Positions 1-6,063 of a stretch of DNA of 23,226 nucleotides are shown piece by piece. The first letter of the stretch is position 1; each line of letters opens with the position of its first letter. The stretch is from contig SFEV01000041.1 in assembly GCA_004557975.1 (NCBI GenBank), positions 1-23,226 of the forward strand, written 5' to 3'. The notes below the pieces were generated by a model, which ran no database searches, was not told the origin of the DNA, and was given only the letters and a program-made list of their open reading frames with translations. The position numbers were made by a program, and so were the translations under genes. This DNA comes from Lachnospiraceae bacterium. GTDB taxonomy: Bacteria > Bacillota > Clostridia > Lachnospirales > Lachnospiraceae.

Positions 1-200
1 TATCGTCGATAAAGATACTTCCATATGAAAGTTCATGCACAAAAGTCCAATGATTCGATTGTATTCACCTATAATCGGAATCGTGCAGGAATGGAGATAG
101 GATCCGGTGCTGCCTTTGTTAAAGTATGGTTTTACAATATGATCCGGATTCTGATTCAGCTCATTCAGCATTTTCAGTGCAAGATCTGTAATAGGAGAAC
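1..200 (-). pseudogene. Truncated YheO/DauR-type PAS-domain regulator fragment
   Basis: Reading the minus strand from about position 198 down to the window edge gives an uninterrupted frame starting SPITDLALKMLNEL and containing GSYLHSCTIPII and IIGLLCMNF. This matches the second half of the YheO-like PAS domain (family pattern: G-[SA]-P-x-T-D-x-A-L ... L-x-S-x-T-x-x-I ... G-x-L-C-x-N-F) found in DauR/YheO-type DNA-binding regulators. The N-terminal part of the domain should lie to the right of position 200, but that DNA instead encodes the end of an aminotransferase on the other strand, and the minus frame reaches a stop at 244-246 without a plausible start. The helix-turn-helix part would lie beyond the left edge. 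It is therefore a remnant without its 5' end. A chimeric assembly join is an alternative explanation. Confidence 0.6.
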
Positions 201-436
201 TTCGTATTCTTCCAAGAGAAGGCACATATCTGTTCTGGATTGATTACAGTGAAACCGGGCTTACAGAAGAGGAAATGGAAGCATGGTTCCTCAATGAAGC
301 CAATGTTTCTGTATATATGGGAGGAGTCTTTGGTGAGGATGGAAAGGGATATATCCGTCTGAATATTGCTTCTCCGAGAGTGATGCTGGAAGAAGCATAT
401 GACAGAATGAAGGAGAACGTCCGGGGAAATTTCTGA
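197..436 (+). pseudogene. patB: C-terminal remnant of PatB/MalY-type aminotransferase (C-S lyase)
   Basis: The plus-strand frame ending at the TGA at 434-436 reads ELRILPREGTYLFWIDY, then GLTEEEMEAWFLNEANVSVY, then MGGVFGEDGKGYIRLNIASP and ends ENVRGNF. This is the characteristic end of the PLP-dependent MalY/PatB cystathionine beta-lyase family: EGTYL-x-W-x-D, then a G-x-x-FG-x-x-G-x-G-[FY]-x-R-L-N-I-A-x-P block with the carboxylate-binding Arg. Only about the last 80 of roughly 390 family residues are present. The PLP lysine and the whole large domain are absent, and similarity stops near 197-200 where the minus-strand regulator fragment begins. No ribosome binding site or start serves this frame, so it is a dead remnant, cut at the same breakpoint as its neighbour. 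Confidence 0.72.
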
Positions 437-468
437 AAAGTGAATAAGAGCAGAAGATTATAAGTATT

Positions 469-514
469 AAAATCCGCTATGCAGTTACTGTCTGTACTGT
501 ATAGCGGATTTTTT
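469..514. terminator. Bidirectional rho-independent terminator
   Basis: A perfect 12-bp stem (AAAATCCGCTAT at 469-480 pairing with 501-512) is followed by a T run on the plus strand. Its mirror gives a T-rich tail on the minus strand. It sits between the plus-strand patB remnant and the end of the minus-strand P1 peptidase gene, so it can serve both. Its survival next to a gene remnant fits an originally intact patB transcription unit. Confidence 0.85.
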
Positions 515-522
515 ATGGAAAA

Positions 523-1563
523 TTAATTTTCACCGTACTTTTCCAGAAATTCCCGCAGTCCCATATATTTGTTTCCGCGGATACCTGTCATTGTTTTTGC
601 GTGATACAGGGAGCTGATGATGGATTCCTCCACTGCTTCCACGGCGGCTTCAAATACGATGTCGATTTCTTCGTCGTAGAACATTTTCATGTCAAGGATC
701 AGGCAGTCGCTGTAATGGGGCAGGCGGTTGGCGGTGGTGAAGGCGATGGCGATGTCGCCGCTGCCGTTGCCGCTGTAGGAGCCTGTCCTGGCGAGGGCGA
801 TCATGGAGCGTCTGGCGACGCGCTTCAGCTGACGCTCATTTAAGGGAATGTCGGTGGCAAGGATCATAATGATGGAACCTTTGTCTTTCTGACATTCTTC
901 CATGCACTTCCTGGTGTCGTAATGTTTGCCTCCGATGACCAGATTGCCGGCTGCCCCGAAATTGGACATGACGAGGGCGCCGATTGTGTAATCTTTTCCA
1001 TCCACTTTTACGGTGCGGGAGGAGGAACCGATACCTCCTTTTAATCCCAGGCAGACCATTCCGGTGCCGCCGCCCACGGCTCCCTCATCAAAATCTGCGG
1101 CTGCATTTGAGAGCGCTCTTCGTACGTGTTCTTCTTTTATGTGCATGCCGCGGATATCGTTGAGGCGGCCGTCGTTGCATTCTGTCACAACACAGTTTAC
1201 TGTTCCGGTGGTTACACCGATGTCTTCATTTTGCTCCAGCATGTATCTGGTCAGTGCTTCGGAAGCTGTTCCGACGCTGAGTGTGTTGGTCAGCAAAATA
1301 GGTGTCTCTATGGTTCCCAGCTCTTCTGCCTGTACAAGTCCTGTACTTTTCCCGAAACCGTTGATAACAGATACGCCTGCCATTACTTTATCCCGGAACA
1401 GATTTCCGGGATGAGGCAGAATGGCAGTGACTCCGGTGTGGATGTCCCCTTCATCGATTGTATCATGGCCCACTGTGACTCCGGGCACATCAGTGATGAG
1501 ATTCCGTTCCCCGCGGGGCCATTTGGAATAAAGATTTAAGCTACAGTTTTTCGGCAGTCCCAT
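523..1563 (-). CDS. P1/DmpA-family N-terminal nucleophile aminopeptidase
   Basis: A 346-residue member of the P1 (peptidase S58, DmpA/BapA) family of self-processing aminopeptidases. These cut between a Gly and a Ser, and the new N-terminal Ser becomes the nucleophile. Visible marks are the N-terminal NLITDVPGVTVGHDT block (residues 21-35), TGVTAILP (43-50), NGFGKSTGL (68-76), GAVGGGTGM (161-169), MSNFGAAGNL (199-208) and the processing site Gly229-Ser230 in KGSIIMILATDIPL. The length is close to DmpA (375 aa, processed at Gly249-Ser250). No signal peptide is seen, so it is probably cytoplasmic. The start is supported by GGGAGG a few bases upstream, and the first 23 bp overlap the end of the amidohydrolase gene, which indicates one operon. 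The natural substrate (small peptides with L- or D-residues, or amides) cannot be read from the sequence. Confidence 0.93.
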   Translation of the reverse strand: MGLPKNCSLNLYSKWPRGERNLITDVPGVTVGHDTIDEGDIHTGVTAILPHPGNLFRDKVMAGVSVINGFGKSTGLVQAEELGTIETPILLTNTLSVGTASEALTRYMLEQNEDIGVTTGTVNCVVTECNDGRLNDIRGMHIKEEHVRRALSNAAADFDEGAVGGGTGMVCLGLKGGIGSSSRTVKVDGKDYTIGALVMSNFGAAGNLVIGGKHYDTRKCMEECQKDKGSIIMILATDIPLNERQLKRVARRSMIALARTGSYSGNGSGDIAIAFTTANRLPHYSDCLILDMKMFYDEEIDIVFEAAVEAVEESIISSLYHAKTMTGIRGNKYMGLREFLEKYGEN

Positions 1564-3154
1564 AGGTATTCTTTCCTCCCACTATTGTCATGATTACTTT
1601 CGTGTCTTTTATTTTTTCAGGTTCGATTTCAAAAATATCCTGATCGAGCACTGTGAAATCAGCCAGTTTTCCCGGTTCTAAGGTTCCTTTTTTATTTTCT
1701 TCAAAGGAGAGATAAGCGCCGTCAGAGGTATACAGCTTTACCGCCTCCTCCACGGTCAGCTTCTGTTCCGGGTGCCATCCGCCCGGCGGTTCAGATTTTT
1801 CGTCAGTCCTGTTTACTGCACAGTGAATGCCCCAGATCGGACTGAAGGATTCCACAGGGCAGTCTGAACCGCCGCCTGTATGAATTCCCCTGTCAATCAT
1901 GGATTTCCATGCGTATCCTCCGGATTCTCTGGCTCCGAGCCGGGAAGGTATCAGAGGGTAATCGCTGGGAACGAATGGGGGCTGGATATCAGCTGCAATG
2001 TGGCTGGCTGCCATCCGGTCCAGCATGTCCTCATCGACGAACTGACAGTGTACGATTCTGTTTCGCATGTCTACGCGATCTGTTTCCCAAGCTTTTTCAA
2101 ATGCGCAGATGCACTGTAAGACGGCTCCGTCGCCGATGGCGTGAATGGCCACCTGCATGCCTGCCTGGTGTGCCGCCAGGACAACCTCATTAAGCTCTTC
2201 CTGAGTGTATACGGCGATTCCTTTATTTCCGGGATCATCACTGTAATCCTCACGGAGACTTGCGGTCCTGGCTCCCAGGGAACCGTCTGCCAGCAGCTTG
2301 ATATTTCCGATACGGAAAAAGTCACTGCCGTCTCCGGTGCGCAGTCCGGTCTGCAGAAATGTATGCAGGGCAGGCAGCCTGGGGGCATGCACCTCCTGGA
2401 AGATGCGGACGGTCATCCGGCCCTCCTCTTCAAGCTCCCGGTACGCCTGGAGCACCAGCGGGAACGGGACACCGTCGGTGTCATCTGACTGCATGGAGGT
2501 CAGTCCGTATTCACTGGCTTTTTTCATGGCAGTCACAATTGCCTGCTTTGCGGAGAAAAGATCGATCTGCGGCATTCGAAGCTTGAATTCATCGAGAGCT
2601 GCTTCGCGCATGATGCCGGTCAGATGCCCGTCTGCATCCTTGTCCAGCACTCCTCCCGGAATCTCTGTCTTCTCATCAAAGCCTGCCAGGGACAGAGCCA
2701 GTCTGTTTGCCGCCCCCACATGGCCGCAGATGCGCTCTGCCATGACCGGGTGTACGCCTGAAATGGCTTCCATTACGTTTCCGTCAGGAATTTCAGGATC
2801 GTCAAACAGATTGTGGTCATAGCCGCCGCCGATGATCCAGGTGCCCTCCGGAAGCTTCCGGTCCCTGATATAGGCCTGTCCGCGCTCGATCAGCTCTTTG
2901 GCGGATCTGACTCCGTTCAGATTCAGACGCTCATATTTCAGGCCTGTCATCATCAGATGGCAGTGGGTATCATTGAAGCCGGGGACGACACATCTTCCAT
3001 GCAGATCCGTGAAGGTACATCCGGTCTCTGCCAGATGCTTCACCTCTTCCATTGTTCCGACAGCTTCAATCGTATGGTTCTTTACAGCAATGGCAGATAC
3101 GACCTGCTCGTTCATTGTATGGATGTTTCCGTTATAAAAAATATGATTTGCCAT
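1541..3154 (-). CDS. YtcJ-like metal-dependent amidohydrolase (amidohydrolase 3 family)
   Basis: A 537-residue protein of the amidohydrolase superfamily, YtcJ/ExoR-like subgroup. An N-terminal beta-sandwich piece (NHIFYNGNIHTMN) is followed by the metal-binding PGFNDTHCHLM with His64 and His66. Then come the LLADGSLGARTA segment characteristic of amidohydrolase 3, VAIHAIGDGAV and RIVHCQFVDED with further metal-ligand histidines, and GGGSDCPVESFSPIWGI with the catalytic-type Asp. The C-terminus returns to the sandwich (GTLEPGKLADFTVLDQD). It should hydrolyse an amide, urea or cyclic-amide bond in the cytoplasm, substrate unknown. The start has an AGGAG ribosome binding site. It is the first gene of a two-gene unit with the P1 peptidase, which suggests one enzyme releases what the other trims from an N-acylated or peptide-like compound (inference). 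Confidence 0.93.
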   Translation of the reverse strand: MANHIFYNGNIHTMNEQVVSAIAVKNHTIEAVGTMEEVKHLAETGCTFTDLHGRCVVPGFNDTHCHLMMTGLKYERLNLNGVRSAKELIERGQAYIRDRKLPEGTWIIGGGYDHNLFDDPEIPDGNVMEAISGVHPVMAERICGHVGAANRLALSLAGFDEKTEIPGGVLDKDADGHLTGIMREAALDEFKLRMPQIDLFSAKQAIVTAMKKASEYGLTSMQSDDTDGVPFPLVLQAYRELEEEGRMTVRIFQEVHAPRLPALHTFLQTGLRTGDGSDFFRIGNIKLLADGSLGARTASLREDYSDDPGNKGIAVYTQEELNEVVLAAHQAGMQVAIHAIGDGAVLQCICAFEKAWETDRVDMRNRIVHCQFVDEDMLDRMAASHIAADIQPPFVPSDYPLIPSRLGARESGGYAWKSMIDRGIHTGGGSDCPVESFSPIWGIHCAVNRTDEKSEPPGGWHPEQKLTVEEAVKLYTSDGAYLSFEENKKGTLEPGKLADFTVLDQDIFEIEPEKIKDTKVIMTIVGGKNTYGTAEKL

Positions 3155-3204
3155 GACAGCTCCTGTAAGAAATAAAATTTTGATATTCGGAATAGTTCCT
3201 GCTC

Positions 3205-3234
3205 ATTTTATCATTCTGCAGAATATACTGTCAA
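3205..3234 (-). promoter_or_regulatory. Promoter for the amidohydrolase/P1 peptidase operon
   Basis: On the minus strand a perfect -35 box TTGACA (3229-3234) and a -10 box TAAAAT (3205-3210) are separated by 18 bp, about 50 bp upstream of the amidohydrolase start. The spacer holds the perfect 12-bp palindrome ATTCTGCAGAAT (3213-3224), a possible repressor site. Together with the divergent promoter at 3365-3393 this accounts for most of the 291-bp gap at 3155-3445. Confidence 0.65.
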
Positions 3235-3281
3235 TTTATGTTTTATCAGTCACAGACAAGAGCTGCGTAGCAGAGAATAGC

Positions 3282-3293
3282 CTGTTTAAACAG
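3282..3293. repeat. 12-bp palindrome in divergent intergenic region
   Basis: CTGTTTAAACAG is a perfect palindrome whose half-site CTGTTTA recurs as the arm of the dyad inside the downstream promoter (ATAAACAG/CTGTTTAT at 3371-3390). Two dyads sharing a half-site in one intergenic region look like a pair of operators for a single dimeric regulator. The spacing between dyad centres is roughly 93 bp. The function is inferred only from symmetry. Confidence 0.4.
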
Positions 3294-3364
3294 TCGGTTT
3301 GTGGCTTGCATGGCGTGGCACGTGAACAGATCAGTAACAATAATATCGGTGCGGGAAAACTTTC

Positions 3365-3393
3365 TTGATTATAAACAGGATTCTGTTTATACT
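3365..3393 (+). promoter_or_regulatory. Sigma-A promoter with internal operator-like dyad
   Basis: TTGATT (3365-3370), a 17-bp spacer and TATACT (3388-3393) make a good vegetative promoter 53 bp upstream of the AAA-ATPase-like gene. A perfect 8-bp inverted repeat ATAAACAG-gatt-CTGTTTAT (3371-3390) fills the spacer and runs into the -10 box, so a protein bound there would block RNA polymerase. Confidence 0.7.
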
Positions 3394-3445
3394 GAAAACA
3401 GAAGATGAATGATCTGAAGAAAGTCATTCGGGAGGGGGAACAGAT

Positions 3446-5173
3446 ATGCCAAAGGCATTGCCGATTGGAATTGAAAATTTTGAGGAAATTATAGCGAATG
3501 ACTATTATTACGTAGATAAAACGCTGTTTATCAGGGAGCTTCTGGATCTCAGAGGAAAAGTAAATCTGTTTACACGTCCCAGAAGATTCGGAAAAACTCT
3601 GAATCTGAGTATGCTTCGTTATTTTTTTGAAAATACAGGCAATGATGAAAAAAATGAAAAAAACAGAGCTCTGTTCGGAAATTTAAAGATTATGGAATGT
3701 GGTGACAGCTACGTTTCTCAGATGTGCAGATATCCGGTAATTAATCTGACTCTGAAATCGGCAAAACAAAATACTTACGAAGATTCCTGTTTCAAAATAT
3801 GTGAGGAGATTTCAGACGAATTTAAACGGCACGAATATATTCTGACGAAGAAGATACTCTCAAAAAAGGAATGTGAACGTTTTTGCAGGATCATGAACGG
3901 AGAAGCGAATTTAAATGAATATTCCGGCTCAGTAAAATTTTTAAGCAGCTGTCTCTGTAAAGTCGTCGGTGAAAAAGCGGTTATTTTGGTGGATGAGTAT
4001 GATGTGCCTTTAGAAAACGCATATTTCCATGGCTTTTATGATCAGATGGTTAATTTTGTGCAGTCTCTGCTGGAATCAGCACTGAAAACGAACGACAGCC
4101 TTCATTTTGCTGTCATTACAGGCTGTCTCAGAATATCAAAGGAAAGTATATTTACCGGACTGAATCACCTGAATATTATTTCTGTTATGGACAGGAGCTA
4201 CAGTGAGCATTTTGGATTTATCAGTGAAGAAGTGGATCAGATGATGTCCTATTATGAATGCGAGTCACGGATGCCGGATATGAAGCGGTGGTATGATGGT
4301 TATACTTTTGGCAATACGGATGTATACAACCCATGGAGTGTCATTAAGTTTCTGTATGATCTGAATGCAGATAAGAATTCATATCCAAAGCCGTATTGGG
4401 TAAACACCAGTTCAAATGAAATTATACGCGATATGATCAGTCGCGCAGACTGGGAAACAAAAAATCAGATGGAGCAGCTGGTCAATGGAGGAAGGATTAA
4501 TATTTGCGTCCATGAAGAAATAACGTATGAGGACATGTATGCTTCCGGAGAGAATATATGGAATTTTCTTTATTTTACCGGTTATCTGACGAAAAGAGGA
4601 GAAAGACTGGAAGGGCGAAAGATTATTCTGACAGTCGCGATCCCAAATGAAGAACTGATCAGTGTCTATGAGAATGTTATTATGGGCTGGTTTGAGGATA
4701 AAATAAAGAAACAGGATTTTCGTGATCTTTATAAAGCCATGGAAGAAGGATGTTCGGATGATATGTGTGAAATTATAGGAGAACAGCTTCTGTCTGTAAT
4801 AAGCTTTTATGATAATGCTGAGAATTTTTATCATGGTTTTATGACAGGTATTCTGAGCCAGAGCAGCAAATATATTGTAAAATCTAACCGTGAATCGGGA
4901 AACGGAAGATCAGATCTGACGATGAGGACACCGTCTCTGCGAGGCAGAGCATTTGTGCTGGAATTGAAAGTATCGGAAGCTGTCACTGAACTGGAGAAGG
5001 ATGCGGAGGCTGCCGTAAAACAGATTTATGACAGAAAATATATGGATGAACTGAAAATGGATGGTTACCGTGACATCAGCTGTTTCGGAATTTCTTTCTA
5101 CCATAAGGATTGTGAGGTTCGTTTCGGCGGAAAGCTGTCCGTTTCATTACAGCAGGGAGATATATCACAGTGA
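3446..5173 (+). CDS. AAA-ATPase-like protein with C-terminal PD-(D/E)XK nuclease domain
   Basis: A 575-residue protein of the family with an AAA-ATPase-like domain followed by a PD-(D/E)XK nuclease-superfamily domain, abundant in gut clostridia, Bacteroidetes and fusobacteria. Residues 1-40 carry the typical LPIGIENFEEI and YYVDKTLFIREL block. The Walker A-like TRPRRFGKT is at residues 43-51 and the Walker B-like VILVDEYD at 179-186. The middle has RWYDGYTFG (281-289) and VYNPWSVI (293-300). The nuclease core near the end has GNGRSDL (Asp490) and the E-x-K motif in FVLELK (Glu507, Lys509). No signal or membrane segment is seen. Start: GGGAGGGGG just upstream of the ATG. The gene looks more AT-rich than the dehydratase genes to its right. 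Its cellular role is unknown; defence, mobile-element and DNA-repair roles are all possible. The stop overlaps the next gene's GTG start by 4 bp. Confidence 0.9.
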   Translation: MPKALPIGIENFEEIIANDYYYVDKTLFIRELLDLRGKVNLFTRPRRFGKTLNLSMLRYFFENTGNDEKNEKNRALFGNLKIMECGDSYVSQMCRYPVINLTLKSAKQNTYEDSCFKICEEISDEFKRHEYILTKKILSKKECERFCRIMNGEANLNEYSGSVKFLSSCLCKVVGEKAVILVDEYDVPLENAYFHGFYDQMVNFVQSLLESALKTNDSLHFAVITGCLRISKESIFTGLNHLNIISVMDRSYSEHFGFISEEVDQMMSYYECESRMPDMKRWYDGYTFGNTDVYNPWSVIKFLYDLNADKNSYPKPYWVNTSSNEIIRDMISRADWETKNQMEQLVNGGRINICVHEEITYEDMYASGENIWNFLYFTGYLTKRGERLEGRKIILTVAIPNEELISVYENVIMGWFEDKIKKQDFRDLYKAMEEGCSDDMCEIIGEQLLSVISFYDNAENFYHGFMTGILSQSSKYIVKSNRESGNGRSDLTMRTPSLRGRAFVLELKVSEAVTELEKDAEAAVKQIYDRKYMDELKMDGYRDISCFGISFYHKDCEVRFGGKLSVSLQQGDISQ

Positions 5174-5946
5174 GAAATACGGAAACAGACAATAATATTT
5201 TAAATATTTTATATGAAGATAAAGAACTGATTGTCTGCCATAAGAAGGCGGGAATTCCCGTGCAGAGTGCCAGGCTGGGGCAGAAGGATATGGTGAGTAT
5301 TCTGAATAATTATCTGGCCGAAAAGGGCGAAACGCCTGCCATAAACGTGGTGCACCGCCTTGACCAGCCGGTGGAGGGTGTGCTTGTCTTTGCGAAGACG
5401 AAACGGGCTGCGGCGGAGCTTGGAAAGCAGATCCGGCAGGGGACTGTGAAGAAGATATACCGGGCGGTCTGCTGTGTGCAGGAGAGGGGAATGCTTTTTC
5501 CCGGAGCAGAGAATCCAAAAGAAGCAATGGTATACCGGCTCGAGGATTATCTGGTGAAGGATGGGAGAACGAATACTTCTTCTGTCTGTGACAGGGAAAC
5601 AAAAGATGCAAAGAGGGCAGAACTTTCGTTTCGCGTCGCAGGGAGAGCTGCGGTGGGGGAGCGGGAGTATATCCTGGCGGATATCGAGCTGAAAACGGGC
5701 AGACATCACCAGATCCGTGTACAGATGGCACATGCGGGACTTCCTCTTTACGGGGATCAGAAGTATAACGGACAGTGGCAGCAGTTCGGTATTCCGGATG
5801 GTAAGTGTGAATCCGAAAGGGATGGCATCAATGCGCCAAATGGGCTGGCACTGTGTGCTGTATCTCTGACTTTCCGTCATCCGTCCAGTGGAAAACAGAT
5901 GAAATTTGAGACGGAGCCGTCGTCGGAGATTTTTCGAATGTTTTGA
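5170..5946 (+). CDS. RluA-family RNA pseudouridine synthase
   Basis: A 258-residue protein with the RluA catalytic motif VVHRLDQPVEGVLVFAKT (residues 60-77), in which Asp65 is the catalytic aspartate. It also has the downstream RHHQIRVQMAHAGLPLYGDQKY block conserved in uridine-to-pseudouridine isomerases of rRNA or tRNA. The usual HRLDRxTSG is here HRLDQPVEG, a variant branch. There is no N-terminal S4 RNA-binding domain, as in the shorter RluA/RluC-like members. The start is GTG at 5170 in a GTGA overlap with the preceding stop, with GGGAGA nine bases upstream. This predicts translational coupling with the ATPase/nuclease gene. The target RNA cannot be told from the sequence. Confidence 0.9.
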   Translation: MRNTETDNNILNILYEDKELIVCHKKAGIPVQSARLGQKDMVSILNNYLAEKGETPAINVVHRLDQPVEGVLVFAKTKRAAAELGKQIRQGTVKKIYRAVCCVQERGMLFPGAENPKEAMVYRLEDYLVKDGRTNTSSVCDRETKDAKRAELSFRVAGRAAVGEREYILADIELKTGRHHQIRVQMAHAGLPLYGDQKYNGQWQQFGIPDGKCESERDGINAPNGLALCAVSLTFRHPSSGKQMKFETEPSSEIFRMF

Positions 5947-5977
5947 TGTAAAAATTAAAAAGTTTGTTTGGATTGTG

Positions 5978-6006
5978 TTGTATTGTGTGGAATAATATGG
6001 TATGAT
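5978..6006 (+). promoter_or_regulatory. Promoter upstream of the diol dehydratase operon
   Basis: TTGTAT (5978-5983), a 17-bp spacer and TATGAT (6001-6006) lie 58 bp upstream of the pduC start. Overlapping the -35 side are near-tandem copies of a 9-mer, ATTGTGTTG at 5972-5980 and ATTGTGTGG at 5982-5990, ten bp apart. A further exact copy lies at 6046-6054 just before the ribosome binding site. No B12-riboswitch-sized leader fits between rluA and pduC (117 bp). Confidence 0.55.
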
Positions 6007-6063
6007 AGACGGAAGAACAAAGGCAAATCAATAAATTCAGAAGGTATTGTGTGGAGGGGCGGC

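Noticed and set aside
25..243. 72-residue plus-strand open frame at the left end
   Set aside because: It crosses the junction between the two gene remnants and matches neither. The coding signal is on the minus strand for 1-198 and in another plus frame for 197-436.
3153..3427. Short open frames on both strands in the 3155-3445 gap
   Set aside because: They lack ribosome binding sites and family motifs and overlap the two divergent promoters and dyads.
5968..6063. Upstream TTG start giving a 586-residue PduC
   Set aside because: The extra 32 residues overlap the promoter, are unlike any PduC, and the ATG at 6064 has GGAGGGG and gives exactly 554 residues.
5947..6063. Possible B12 riboswitch before the dehydratase operon
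   Set aside because: The gap is only 117 bp, shows no B12-box-like sequence and contains an apparent promoter. A full cobalamin riboswitch would not fit.
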